In this document: positions 1 through 9,138 of the stretch, in pieces
How the letters are laid out: each line of letters opens with the position of its first letter
How positions within the stretch are numbered: the first letter of the stretch is position 1
DNA from: Pseudalkalibacillus hwajinpoensis
GTDB taxonomy: Bacteria > Bacillota > Bacilli > Bacillales > Guptibacillaceae
Length of the DNA: 64,000 nucleotides
Reading direction: 5' to 3'
Assembly: GCF_015234585.1 (NCBI RefSeq)
Contig: NZ_JADFCM010000001.1
Span: 868,001-932,000 of the forward strand
Position numbers and translations under genes: made by a program
The notes under the pieces: generated by a model
Database searches by the model: none
The model's input: only the letters and a program-made list of their open reading frames with translations
What the model was told of the DNA's origin: nothing

Positions 1-1230
1 CCAGATATCTTTATGGAAGCAGTGGAAGACCGTGGAGACTGGTATTTATTTGATCCGCATGAAGTCCGTCAGGTGATGGGGTTCTCTCTTGAAGATGCTT
101 ATGACAAAGAAAAAGGATCAGGAGAGTTTCGTATGAAATATAGGAAATGTGTGAACCATCCTGAACTTTCAAGAAAAACCGTGCCGGCGATTGAGATTAT
201 GAAGCGAGTTATGAAATCACAATTGGAAACTGGGACGCCTTATATGTTCTATCGAGATACGGTGAATCGAGCGAATCCGAATAAGCATGCTGGTATGATC
301 TATGCTTCCAATCTTTGTACGGAAATTATGCAAAATATGAGTGCAACGACCGTTGAAGAGGAATTCACGAAAGACGGTAAGATTATCATTACGAAAACGC
401 CTGGTGACTATGTCGTTTGTAATCTATCAAGTATTAATCTTGGGCGTGCGGTTACAGCTAATGCACTAGAGCGATTAATTCCAATTCAGGTAAGAATGCT
501 GGATAACGTGATCGATATTAATACGATCGAAGTGCCTCAAGCCCAGTTAACGAATGAGAAGTATAGAAGCATTGGTCTTGGAACGTTTGGTTGGCATCAC
601 CTCCTTGCGAAAAAAGAGATTGTCTGGGAAAGTCATGAAGCGGCAGACTATGCGGACGAACTATATGAAACAATCAATTATTTAACGATACAGGCAAGTC
701 ATGAGCTTGCCGTTGAAAAAGGAAGCTACTCTCTCTTTGAAGGCTCTGATTGGCAAAATGGGGAGTACTTTAATCAACGAGGTTACGTTAGTGAAAAATG
801 GCAGTCCCTTAAGGAAAGGGTCCAAACGAATGGTGTCAGAAACGCCTATCTTTTAGCGGTTGCCCCTAACAGTTCAACAAGTTTAATAGCCGGATCAACA
901 GCATCAATCGATCCGATTTTTCAAAAAGAATACTCTGAGGAAAAGAAGAACTATAAAATTCCTGTTACAGCGCCTGATCTTTCACCTGAAACGACCTGGT
1001 ATTACAAATCGGCTTATCACATTGATCAGCTTTGGAGTATTGAGCAGAATGCAGCCAGACAGCGTCATGTGGACCAATCAATATCGTTTAATATCTATGT
1101 GCAAAGTACTGTAAAAGCGAAAGACTTACTGAACATTCATATAACAGCCTGGAGAAAAGGTTTGAAAACAACCTACTATACACGAAGTACATCTGTAGAT
1201 ATTGACGACTGTGAAAGCTGCGCAAGCTAA
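1..1230 (+). CDS. Class I ribonucleoside-diphosphate reductase, alpha (large) subunit, 5'-truncated by window
   Basis: This is the C-terminal part (about 410 residues) of the catalytic subunit that reduces ribonucleoside diphosphates to deoxyribonucleotides. The reading frame is open from base 1 (PDIFMEAVED), so the ATG at 13 is internal and the gene starts outside the window. The catalytic NLCTEI signature (Asn, Cys, Glu of the active site) is present. The tail ends DDCESCAS, whose CxxC pair is the usual thioredoxin-reducible C-terminal dithiol. The beta-subunit gene follows after 14 bases, so the two are co-transcribed. I cannot tell from this fragment whether it should be called NrdA or NrdE. 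Confidence 0.95.
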   Translation, partial: PDIFMEAVEDRGDWYLFDPHEVRQVMGFSLEDAYDKEKGSGEFRMKYRKCVNHPELSRKTVPAIEIMKRVMKSQLETGTPYMFYRDTVNRANPNKHAGMIYASNLCTEIMQNMSATTVEEEFTKDGKIIITKTPGDYVVCNLSSINLGRAVTANALERLIPIQVRMLDNVIDINTIEVPQAQLTNEKYRSIGLGTFGWHHLLAKKEIVWESHEAADYADELYETINYLTIQASHELAVEKGSYSLFEGSDWQNGEYFNQRGYVSEKWQSLKERVQTNGVRNAYLLAVAPNSSTSLIAGSTASIDPIFQKEYSEEKKNYKIPVTAPDLSPETTWYYKSAYHIDQLWSIEQNAARQRHVDQSISFNIYVQSTVKAKDLLNIHITAWRKGLKTTYYTRSTSVDIDDCESCAS

Positions 1231-1244
1231 AGGAGGAATTGGAA

Positions 1245-2282
1245 TTGACTACGATTCAACAAAGAAAGCTATACGATGTCTCCGCACCGAATAGCTCGAC
1301 TGGAATTATCAATGGGGAAAGCTCAAACGTTTTAAATTGGGATGATGTCCGTTTTAGCTGGGCATATCCTATGTACAAAAATATGCTAGGAAACTTTTGG
1401 ACTCCGTTTGAAATTAATATGTCGAACGACGTGAAGCAATGGGAAGCATTAAGCGAAGATGAGCAAGATACGTTTAAGAAAATTATTGGCCTTCTTGCCT
1501 TCCTAGATTCGATTCAAACTGATTATTCAAGTAAGGTTGCGGATTATTTAACAGATTCAAGCCTTTCTGCGCTCATGCAGGTGCTTTCGTTCCAGGAAGT
1601 TGTACATAATCAGTCATATAGCTATGTACTTTCTTCCATTGTAAATAAAAATGAGCAAGACCGCATTTTTGAATATTGGAAGCATGATGACGTGCTCTTA
1701 GAACGAAACCAATTTATTGCTTCTGGTTATGAAGCATTTGTTAAAAATCCAACACCACAAACGTTTTTTGAATCGATTGTTTATGACATTATTCTTGAAG
1801 GACTTTTCTTCTACGCCGGGTTCGCTTTCTTTTATAACCTTGCTCGAAATCAAAAGATGGTGTCTACCTCAACAATGATTAACTATATTAATCGCGATGA
1901 GCAGCTGCATGTGACGTTGTTCGTTAATATAGTGAAAGAATTGTTCAATGAGCATCCTGAACTGAATACGAAAGAAAATCATGATTTCATCACGAATACA
2001 TTTCGTGAAGCTGCTGAGCTTGAGATGAAATGGGGAGAATACATTATTGGTAATCGTTTCCCTGGAATTACAATGAACGAACTCAATGACTACATTAAAT
2101 TTATGGCAAACAATCGCGTGAATCAGCTTGGTATCGAACGCCCATTTGAAGGTCACCGAGAGAACCCTATGCGGTGGATCAAAGCCTACGCGGATGTGAA
2201 CGCTGGGAAAAGTGATTTCTTTGAACAGAAATCACGTCAGTATACAAAAGTGTCTGATGATAATGGGTTTGATGATTTATAA
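1245..2282 (+). CDS. Class I ribonucleoside-diphosphate reductase, beta (radical) subunit
   Basis: Ferritin-like R2 protein of 345 residues that houses the dimetal centre and tyrosyl radical used by the alpha subunit. Metal-ligand motifs are visible in order: LDSIQTD, SFQEVVHNQSYSY (Glu and His, with radical-site tyrosines), ILEGLFFYAGF and RDEQLHVTLF. The Shine-Dalgarno AGGAGG at 1231-1236 decides the start: the TTG at 1239 is only two bases away, whereas the TTG at 1245 is eight bases away, so I place the start there. It is the last gene of the operon and is followed by a terminator. Confidence 0.93.
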   Translation: MTTIQQRKLYDVSAPNSSTGIINGESSNVLNWDDVRFSWAYPMYKNMLGNFWTPFEINMSNDVKQWEALSEDEQDTFKKIIGLLAFLDSIQTDYSSKVADYLTDSSLSALMQVLSFQEVVHNQSYSYVLSSIVNKNEQDRIFEYWKHDDVLLERNQFIASGYEAFVKNPTPQTFFESIVYDIILEGLFFYAGFAFFYNLARNQKMVSTSTMINYINRDEQLHVTLFVNIVKELFNEHPELNTKENHDFITNTFREAAELEMKWGEYIIGNRFPGITMNELNDYIKFMANNRVNQLGIERPFEGHRENPMRWIKAYADVNAGKSDFFEQKSRQYTKVSDDNGFDDL

Positions 2283-2296
2283 CGAAATGAGAGAAA

Positions 2297-2329
2297 GGTC
2301 AACTCAAATAATGAGTTGATCTTTTTTTT
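2297..2329 (+). terminator. Rho-independent terminator after ribonucleotide reductase operon
   Basis: Ten-bp stem (2297-2306 pairing with 2312-2321, one G-T pair), loop AATAA, followed by eight T residues. Confidence 0.9.
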
Positions 2330-2353
2330 AGACATTAAGAGTGAAAGTAATGT

Positions 2354-2382
2354 ACGACAAAAAAGAATTTTTGTGGTAAGAT
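2354..2382 (+). promoter_or_regulatory. Sigma-A-type promoter of proB
   Basis: ACGACA (2354-2359) and TAAGAT (2377-2382) are separated by exactly 17 bases and lie 58 bases before the proB start. There is no room for a T-box leader, so expression seems simple and promoter-driven. Confidence 0.55.
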
Positions 2383-2440
2383 ACTTAAAATCATTTTGTA
2401 CTTTAACGTGAAAGAACGTATTCATATAAGGAGATGTAAC

Positions 2441-3535
2441 ATGAGAAAGAAGCGAATTGTTGTTAAGATTGGGAGCAGTTCATTAACAAACGGTAAGGGA
2501 GAAATTGATCTAGTTAAGCTCATTGATCATGTTAACGCCCTCACATTACTTCGTCAGGAAGGACATGAAGTACTTCTTGTTTCTTCAGGAGCAGTTGCGG
2601 CAGGTTTTAAAGAACTTGGATATCCAGCAAGACCCGTCACGTTAAAAGGAAAGCAGGCTGCAGCCGCTCTTGGACAAAGTTTACTTATTAAATCTTATAT
2701 CGAGGAATTCAATCAGCGAAACATTTCAGTCGCTCAAATTCTTTTAACACGCCCCGATTTCTCGAATCAAGAACGATACAAAAATGCGTTTGATACGCTT
2801 TCTGAATTGCTGGCAAGAGGGGTCATGCCGATTATTAATGAAAATGATACGGTTTCAACGGAAGAGTTAAAGTTTGGTGATAACGATATGCTTTCAGCTC
2901 TTGTAAGTGGACTTATTCATGCAAATGAGTTGATCATTTTGACGGATGTGAACGGTATATATGATTCCAACCCTGCGACAAATCCTGATGCGATCAAGTT
3001 TCATTCTATCACTGAAATTAGCGACAAGATGATTGGGCAAGCAGGGGGAGCTGGTTCGAGTGCTGGAACTGGGGGCATGAAATCAAAGCTAATCGCAGCA
3101 AAGACAGCTGTAAACCTGAGCGTTCGAGTTTTTATTGGTCATGAAACAGGCAGCGAAAAGTTACTTCGAATTCTCTCTGGTGTCGGAGATGGAACTTATA
3201 TCAGTCGAGAGAAAGCAACATCTTTCCCGATTAAAAAACAATGGATTGCGATGCACTCTCACGTATCAGGTCAGCTTTATATTGATGAGGGTGCAGAAAA
3301 AGCGATTGTTTTAAATGGCAAGAGCTTGCTTTATGGCGGAATCAAGCAAGTAGTTGGCTCTTTTGAGGTTGGAGATGTTGTGGAAGTACTCGGAAAGAAT
3401 GGAAAACTAGGAAAAGGACAGGTTCGATATTCATCTGCTTTCTTGGAGAACGTGATTCAAGATCACGAGAATGAGAGCTCCACAGTTGAAGTCATTCATA
3501 GAGATCAATGGGTGTCAGAGATGATGAGGTCATAA
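2441..3535 (+). CDS. proB: Glutamate 5-kinase
   Basis: Cytoplasmic kinase that converts L-glutamate and ATP to glutamyl-5-phosphate, the first step of proline synthesis. It has 364 residues, the usual length for the PUA-containing form. The N-terminal amino-acid-kinase domain shows VVKIGSSSL and VSSGAVAAG, then NENDTVSTEELKFGDND and ILTDVNGIYD; a PUA domain follows from about residue 280 (RAIVLNGKSLL-type segment, here KAIVLNGKSLLYGG). An open frame extends upstream to 2396, but AAGGAG at 2428-2433 supports ATG 2441. No proA follows; the gene stands alone between two terminators, so glutamyl-phosphate reductase must be encoded elsewhere. Confidence 0.95.
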   Translation: MRKKRIVVKIGSSSLTNGKGEIDLVKLIDHVNALTLLRQEGHEVLLVSSGAVAAGFKELGYPARPVTLKGKQAAAALGQSLLIKSYIEEFNQRNISVAQILLTRPDFSNQERYKNAFDTLSELLARGVMPIINENDTVSTEELKFGDNDMLSALVSGLIHANELIILTDVNGIYDSNPATNPDAIKFHSITEISDKMIGQAGGAGSSAGTGGMKSKLIAAKTAVNLSVRVFIGHETGSEKLLRILSGVGDGTYISREKATSFPIKKQWIAMHSHVSGQLYIDEGAEKAIVLNGKSLLYGGIKQVVGSFEVGDVVEVLGKNGKLGKGQVRYSSAFLENVIQDHENESSTVEVIHRDQWVSEMMRS

Positions 3536-3548
3536 GAAAAAAAGAAGA

Positions 3549-3585
3549 GATGTGTCCGAAGAAGGAATGAGGGCGCATCTTTTTC
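3549..3585 (+). terminator. Rho-independent terminator after proB
   Basis: Nine-bp stem (3549-3557 with 3571-3579, including G-T pairs) and a T-rich tail. Confidence 0.75.
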
Positions 3586-3688
3586 TTCGAAGTAAAAATC
3601 GACGATACAAAAAAACATATGGCTTTAGTACATAATAGTAAAGGATGGTAGAATAGAGCTACTAATCTAACTGAAGGACTGGTATAGC

Positions 3689-4420
3689 ATGTTATCTTTA
3701 GCAGATCGATATCGTAAATTTGAATTCCAATTAACGGATCTCGAAGATCAAATTATTCAATACATTCTCCAAAATCGATCGGATGTTGTCAACATGTCAG
3801 TGCAACATCTTGCCCAGCAAACTCATACAGTACCGAATTCTGTTATGAGACTTATGAAGAAATTGGAGTATGAAGGATTTACGCAATTGAAACTTAGATT
3901 GAAAGATGAAATGGCCACGAAAGAAACAAAAAGTCCGTCTTTTCAATATGAAATGGAACGAACGATGGAATTAACAGATAAGCGATTGATTCAATTGGCT
4001 AGTGAGTGGATTCATCATTCTCAACGTCTCCTAGTGTTTGGGGCGGGAGCACATTCTTATATAAGTGAATTAATTGTGATGAACATTAAGCCATTTCATA
4101 AAGATGTTACTTTTTCTGAACACCGTCATGAGAATATGGCATCCTTACAACGTTTTACTAAGAAAGACGTTGTCATTCTGCTAAGTCAATCAGGAGAAAC
4201 AGAGCAAACTCTTGATCTTGGGAAATATGCGAAAAATCAAGGAGCTAGAATCATTGGAATGAGTCATATTGGCGAAAGTAGCTTAACTGAGCTAGCTGAT
4301 TTAATGCTATATTGTTACGCTCCAAAAGAAGAGACAAAAGGCTATAACACTACAAATTTCGTTCCTATGGCCATGATTGCTCGGTTATTAGTTGAATCTT
4401 ACCGTAAGCTCTGTGTATAA
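3689..4420 (+). CDS. RpiR/MurR-family transcriptional regulator, probable regulator of mannosylglycerate operon
   Basis: A 243-residue regulator with an N-terminal RpiR helix-turn-helix (residues 1-75, including MSVQHLAQQTHTVPNSVMRLMKKL) and a C-terminal SIS sugar-phosphate-binding domain (about 105-235, with LLVFGAGAHSYIS and VVILLSQSGETEQTL). SIS regulators of this type sense phosphosugars. It lies immediately upstream of, and co-oriented with, the PTS/mannosidase/glycerate kinase genes, so mannose-6-phosphate or phospho-mannosylglycerate is the likely effector (inference). In E. coli the equivalent regulator MngR is of the unrelated GntR family. Start chosen from GAAGGA at 3672-3677. Confidence 0.88.
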   Translation: MLSLADRYRKFEFQLTDLEDQIIQYILQNRSDVVNMSVQHLAQQTHTVPNSVMRLMKKLEYEGFTQLKLRLKDEMATKETKSPSFQYEMERTMELTDKRLIQLASEWIHHSQRLLVFGAGAHSYISELIVMNIKPFHKDVTFSEHRHENMASLQRFTKKDVVILLSQSGETEQTLDLGKYAKNQGARIIGMSHIGESSLTELADLMLYCYAPKEETKGYNTTNFVPMAMIARLLVESYRKLCV

Positions 4421-4433
4421 ATACACAGAGCTT
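4406..4433 (+). terminator. Perfect 12-bp hairpin overlapping the stop codon of the RpiR gene
   Basis: 4406-4417 pairs perfectly with 4422-4433, and the TAA stop (4418-4420) forms most of the loop. The following bases (ATCTATTTCT) are only moderately T-rich, so it may be a weak terminator that separates regulator and operon transcription. Confidence 0.55.
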
Positions 4434-4454
4434 ATCTATTTCTAATAGTTTTTG

Positions 4455-4468
4455 TGAATGCGCTAACA
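4455..4468 (+). promoter_or_regulatory. cre-like site 1 (CcpA operator candidate)
   Basis: TGAATGCGCTAACA matches the catabolite-responsive element consensus TGWNANCGNTNWCA at all fixed positions but one. It lies 85 bases before the PTS gene. Confidence 0.5.
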
Positions 4469-4507
4469 AAATGGCGATCCGAACCTTTAAAACAATTATG
4501 ATAAATT

Positions 4508-4521
4508 TGTAAGCGATTACT
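4508..4521 (+). promoter_or_regulatory. cre-like site 2 (CcpA operator candidate)
   Basis: TGTAAGCGATTACT matches the cre consensus except for the last base. It lies just downstream of a TATGAT -10-like hexamer (4497-4502) and before the ribosome binding site, a classic repressing position. Confidence 0.55.
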
Positions 4522-4539
4522 TGATGGGGAGGTAAAAAA

Positions 4540-6483
4540 ATGAATCTACAAAACGTCACTTCTCTCGATTTAATTAAGATAAATCAAAATTACGCTACAA
4601 AACGTGAAGCGATTGAATCATTAACTGAAGCACTGGAAGTAGCAGGAAAGCTATCAGATAGAGATCAATACTTCAACGCTGTGTTAGAACGAGAGAAGCT
4701 TTCACCGACAGGTTTTGAAGGTGGACTTGCGATTCCGCACGGTAAATCAAAAGGTGTGAAAGAGGCAGCCTTCGCTGTAGCGACGGTAAGTAAACCAATA
4801 GAAGATTGGGAAAGTGTTGATCCGACTAACGAGGTAGATTTGGTCTTTCTTCTAGCTATTCCTGAAGCAGAAGCAGGATCAACCCATGTCTCCCTCTTAG
4901 CAGAGTTAGTCACACGCCTATCGGATTCAACTTATAAAGATCAATTAGTCAAAATGAAAACAGCAAATGAGTTATATGAGGCTCTTGGTGACGCTGAAGA
5001 TAAACCGGAAGAGGAAGAAGTCACAAGTAAGGAGACTCGACCGCTTGTGCTAGGTGTTACGGCCTGTCCAGCAGGGATTGCTCATACTTATATGGCAGCA
5101 GAGGCTTTAATGAAGGCTGCAAAAGAAATGAATGTAAGAATGAAAGTAGAGAAGCAAGGTGCGAATGGTATTGAAGGTCGTCATTCAAAGAAAGACTTAA
5201 GTGAAGCAGTAGGCGTAATTTTCGCAAATGATGTAGCTGTAAAGGATCAAGAACGCTTCAAACACTTACCAACTGTGAAAACGAATGTCGCTTCCCCAAT
5301 GAAAGATGGCAAAGGATTAATTGAAAAAGTCCTTCAAAAGAAACAATCTTCCACTTCAAACACGGAACATCTAGATGAGATGAGTGAAGATGAAGACAAC
5401 AAACCTTTTAAAACTGAAATAAAAGATTCAATTCTAACGGGAATCTCGTACATTATCCCAATCATCGTTGCAGGTGGAATGATTTCAGCATTTGCCACAC
5501 TTATTGCGCAGGGATTTGGGTTAGAAGATGTGCTAGCAACCGAGGGATCGTGGTTATTCCAGGTTAAAACGTTAGGTGGACTGTTACTTAGCACACTAAT
5601 GGTTCCAATTCTTGCTGCCTACATGGCATACTCCATCGCGGATAAACCTGGTCTCGGACCTGGATTTGCAGCTGGTGTCGCAGCCAATATGATTGGAAGC
5701 GGATTCCTTGGTGGTATGCTTGGTGGTTTCCTTGCTGGTTATCTACTGAAATACATGAAGCAAAAAATTAAGCCTAGTGGTACTTTCGCAGGATTTGTAA
5801 GCTTTTGGGTGTATCCGGTGCTCGGTTCTCTTATCACCATTTTAATTATGTTATTTGTCGTTGGCGAGCCAGTTACGTGGCTAAATGAAACGCTACTTAA
5901 CTGGCTTGATGGTATGACAGGAACGAATGCGATTATTTTAGGAGCATTAATTGGAGGGTTTGTATCCTTTGATTTAGGCGGTCCAGTCAATAAAGCAGCA
6001 TACACATTTTGTATTGGAGCCATGGCGAGCGGTAACTTTATTCCTTATGCCACTTTCGCTTCAGTCAAAATGGTATCAGCCTTCTCTGTTACTGCAGCTA
6101 CTATCATTGCGAATAAATCGTTTAGTCAAAGTGAAAAAGCCGTTGGGAAACAAACGTGGATTCTTGGTTTAGCTGGAATTACGGAGGGGGCAATCCCGTT
6201 TATGATAAATGACCCTTTACGCGTTATTCCTTCACTAGTAGCAGGATCAGCTGTTACTGGAGCGATTATTTCAGTGGCTAACATTGGTTTGAATGTTCCA
6301 GGTGCAGGTATTTTTTCACTTGCTCTCCTTCAAGGAGGAACGGGCGGGATTATGAATGCAATCATTTGGTTTGGTGCCGCCGTAATTGGTGCAGCAATTT
6401 CAACTGTACTTCTTATTTTAACTAGAAAACAAAAGATCAAAAAATATGGATATGAAAAAGCATTAAAGCAACAAGCAGCATAA
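4540..6483 (+). CDS. mngA: PTS EIIABC permease for 2-O-alpha-mannosyl-D-glycerate
   Basis: A 647-residue fructose-family PTS permease that imports and phosphorylates its substrate. Domain order is EIIA (1-148, phospho-His67 in LAIPHGKS), EIIB (167-265, phospho-Cys176 in VTACPAGIAHTYM) and membrane EIIC (about 295-635, several hydrophobic segments). Taken alone it could be a fructose transporter. The adjacent MngB-type alpha-mannosidase and glycerate kinase point to mannosylglycerate, giving 6-phosphomannosyl-glycerate in the cytoplasm. Ribosome binding site GGGGAGG at 4526-4532. Two cre-like sites upstream suggest CcpA control. Confidence 0.85.
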   Translation: MNLQNVTSLDLIKINQNYATKREAIESLTEALEVAGKLSDRDQYFNAVLEREKLSPTGFEGGLAIPHGKSKGVKEAAFAVATVSKPIEDWESVDPTNEVDLVFLLAIPEAEAGSTHVSLLAELVTRLSDSTYKDQLVKMKTANELYEALGDAEDKPEEEEVTSKETRPLVLGVTACPAGIAHTYMAAEALMKAAKEMNVRMKVEKQGANGIEGRHSKKDLSEAVGVIFANDVAVKDQERFKHLPTVKTNVASPMKDGKGLIEKVLQKKQSSTSNTEHLDEMSEDEDNKPFKTEIKDSILTGISYIIPIIVAGGMISAFATLIAQGFGLEDVLATEGSWLFQVKTLGGLLLSTLMVPILAAYMAYSIADKPGLGPGFAAGVAANMIGSGFLGGMLGGFLAGYLLKYMKQKIKPSGTFAGFVSFWVYPVLGSLITILIMLFVVGEPVTWLNETLLNWLDGMTGTNAIILGALIGGFVSFDLGGPVNKAAYTFCIGAMASGNFIPYATFASVKMVSAFSVTAATIIANKSFSQSEKAVGKQTWILGLAGITEGAIPFMINDPLRVIPSLVAGSAVTGAIISVANIGLNVPGAGIFSLALLQGGTGGIMNAIIWFGAAVIGAAISTVLLILTRKQKIKKYGYEKALKQQAA

Positions 6484-6505
6484 TTTTTGAATGAGGTGAG
6501 CAGCT

Positions 6506-9121
6506 ATGACAAAAAACGTCCACATCGTTCCTCACATGCACTGGGATCGAGAATGGTATTTTTCAACAGAAGAATCACGTATATTACTTGTGAATAATAT
6601 GGAAGAAATATTAACAAGATTAGAAAATGATCCTGATTATCCTTATTATGTACTAGATGGACAGACAGCGATCTTAGAGGATTTCTTTGAGATTCGTCCG
6701 GACCAAAGAGAACGCGTGAAGAAACTTGTTCAAGCAGGTAAGTTGATTATTGGCCCGTGGTACACTCAGACGGACGAGATGGTGGTTGGGGGAGAGTCCA
6801 TTGTACGAAATCTTTATTACGGTATGAAAGATAGCGCAGAATTTGGTGAGCCAATGAAAATTGGCTATCTCCCTGATTCTTTTGGACAATCTGCTCAGAT
6901 GCCGCAAATTCTAAATGGGTTTGATATTAAATATTCGATTTTCTGGAGAGGAACTTCTGAGAATCACGGTACGGATAAAACCGAATTTTATTGGACTGCT
7001 CCTGGGGAGTCAAAAGTTCTTGTACAACTTATGCCGCTCGGTTATGCCATTGGGAAGTATCTACCTGAAGAAGAAGCTGCATTACAAAAAAGAATGGATA
7101 AATACTTTACTGTGCTCGATCGAGGCGCTACAGGCGAAGATGTGCTCCTTCCAAATGGACATGACCAGATGCCTATCCAGCAAAACATATATGAAGTAAT
7201 CTCGGTATTGAAAAAACTTTATCCAGATAGAGAGTTTTTCTTAAGCAGGTACGAGGACTTACTCGAAAAAATCGAAAAAAATGAAGGTCTTGATGAGATT
7301 TACGGAGAGTTTCTTCACGGTAAATACCAGCGCGTCCACCGGAGCATTTATTCGACGCGTGCGGATATTAAAGCGGCCAATACACGCATCGAGAATAAAC
7401 TTACGAATCATCTAGAACCTTTAGCATCACTCGCCTACAAACTAGGATTTGAGTATCATCACGGTTTAATTGAGCCGATATGGAAAGAAATTATGAAAAA
7501 CCATGCACATGATAGTATCGGATGCTGCTGCTCTGATAAAGTTCATGCGGAGATTATGGCGCGTTTCAAGAATGCTGAAGAACGTGCTGATCGCTTGATT
7601 GATTTCTACAAACGGAAAATTACAGACCACATAAATACAGATCGGAAAGAGGATCGTCTTGTTTTCTTTAATCTTCTTCCTGAAGCGCGTGAGGATGTGA
7701 TAACTACGACAGTAACAACAAAATTTAGTTCGTTTACACTCATGGATGATCGTGGAGAAGAACTTGAATACCAGATTCTTTCTACAGAAATGATTGATCC
7801 CGGTTTAATTGACCGTCAAATCGTACATTACGGGAACTATGATCCGTTTGTAGAATTTACAATTGAAGTGAAAACCCAACTTCCTGGTATCGGATATCAC
7901 ACTTACTATGTAGTTGAAACAAACGATTATCAGCTAGCACTTCCAAGAGAAAACCATCGCTCCGTTGAAACGGTTGCTTACTCGATTCAGTTTGAGCAAA
8001 ACGGTACGTTATCACTAACTGATAAACAGACTGGTCAAACTCATGAAGGCGTTCTTGGACTTGAGAATGTTGGAGATGATGGAGATGAATATGATTTCTC
8101 GCCATTAGAAGGTGAAAAACCTCGCTTTAGTGTCGATGAAATAAAAGATGCTCAAATAAGCTTACAGTCAACCCAACAGACTCATCGTGCTACTATAACT
8201 TATCAATGGACTTTACCAGCAGATCTTGAAGCGAGGAAGCAGAATGGTAAACGTTCTGCTACAGTTGATTTTCACATTGAGCTTACAATTCCAATCAAAG
8301 GTAACGTGATAGAGGTTTCCTGTAATGTGATTAATAATGTGAAGGATCACCGAATTCGCGTCTTACTTCCAACACAGATTGCTAGCTCATTTTCCTTTGC
8401 AGATCAACAGTTCGGAACGATTGAACGAAAAGTCATTGATGATGGAATGGCCGTTTGGGAAAAAGAAGGTTGGGATGAGCGACCGGATGCGATTTATCCT
8501 TTCCTTAGTTATGTGGGACTAGAAGATGAGAAAAAAACAGCCGTGGTCATGACAAACAGCGTGAGAGAATATGAGATTATTGGAGAGCGTTTTGATACAA
8601 TTGCGCTCACGCTCTTTAGAAGCGTTGGTGTTCTTGGTAAGGAAGAGCTTGTTCGACGTCCAGGGCGTCCATCAGGAATTAAATTACCGACCCCGGACTC
8701 CCAAATGCTCGGCGAGTACCAATTTGAATTTGGATTCGCTTATGTAAAAGGCAATCGAGATGAGGCAAAAGTAGCTCAGCTAGCAAAACGGTATGTGAGT
8801 CCTTTCATTTCATATAATAAAATTCCTCATAATGCGATGAAACTGAATCAAGAAGATATTCAAGTCCCATCTGTCTTTACTCTCTTCTCATTTGAAGAAT
8901 CGAATTTGGTCATGAGTACATTGAAGAAAGCAGAGTTGGATGAAGGGCTATTGATTCGCTATTATAACCCAACAGCTCGTGAGGAAAAGGTACAGTTAGA
9001 GCATGAAGCTATTCAGCAAGTGAATGAAGTGAATTTAAATGAAGTGAAAACGAATGTTTCTCCAATTGAAGCATCTGTCGAACTGTCACCAAGCCAGGTG
9101 AGAAGCTTCTTAATTCAATAG
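6506..9121 (+). CDS. mngB: GH38 alpha-mannosidase acting on (phospho)mannosylglycerate
   Basis: An 871-residue cytoplasmic glycoside hydrolase family 38 enzyme that I recognise as close to E. coli MngB in length and sequence: HMHWDREWYFSTEESRILL at the N-terminus, IGYLPDSFGQS with the nucleophile Asp124, and HAHDSIGCCCSDKVH. Zinc ligands are expected at His12, Asp14, Asp124 and the later HAHD His. It splits the imported 6-phosphomannosyl-glycerate into mannose-6-phosphate and D-glycerate (known for MngB, inferred here). It follows the PTS gene by 22 bases with GAGGTGAG as ribosome binding site. Confidence 0.93.
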   Translation: MTKNVHIVPHMHWDREWYFSTEESRILLVNNMEEILTRLENDPDYPYYVLDGQTAILEDFFEIRPDQRERVKKLVQAGKLIIGPWYTQTDEMVVGGESIVRNLYYGMKDSAEFGEPMKIGYLPDSFGQSAQMPQILNGFDIKYSIFWRGTSENHGTDKTEFYWTAPGESKVLVQLMPLGYAIGKYLPEEEAALQKRMDKYFTVLDRGATGEDVLLPNGHDQMPIQQNIYEVISVLKKLYPDREFFLSRYEDLLEKIEKNEGLDEIYGEFLHGKYQRVHRSIYSTRADIKAANTRIENKLTNHLEPLASLAYKLGFEYHHGLIEPIWKEIMKNHAHDSIGCCCSDKVHAEIMARFKNAEERADRLIDFYKRKITDHINTDRKEDRLVFFNLLPEAREDVITTTVTTKFSSFTLMDDRGEELEYQILSTEMIDPGLIDRQIVHYGNYDPFVEFTIEVKTQLPGIGYHTYYVVETNDYQLALPRENHRSVETVAYSIQFEQNGTLSLTDKQTGQTHEGVLGLENVGDDGDEYDFSPLEGEKPRFSVDEIKDAQISLQSTQQTHRATITYQWTLPADLEARKQNGKRSATVDFHIELTIPIKGNVIEVSCNVINNVKDHRIRVLLPTQIASSFSFADQQFGTIERKVIDDGMAVWEKEGWDERPDAIYPFLSYVGLEDEKKTAVVMTNSVREYEIIGERFDTIALTLFRSVGVLGKEELVRRPGRPSGIKLPTPDSQMLGEYQFEFGFAYVKGNRDEAKVAQLAKRYVSPFISYNKIPHNAMKLNQEDIQVPSVFTLFSFEESNLVMSTLKKAELDEGLLIRYYNPTAREEKVQLEHEAIQQVNEVNLNEVKTNVSPIEASVELSPSQVRSFLIQ

Positions 9122-9138
9122 CAAAAGGAGGTGGAGAA

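Noticed and set aside
1869..2156. Minus-strand open frames inside the nrd, PTS, mannosidase and other large genes
   Set aside because: They are antisense shadows without ribosome binding sites or family features.
2330..2440. T-box leader before proB
   Set aside because: The gap is about 110 bases with a clear promoter near its end; no specifier loop or terminator structure fits.
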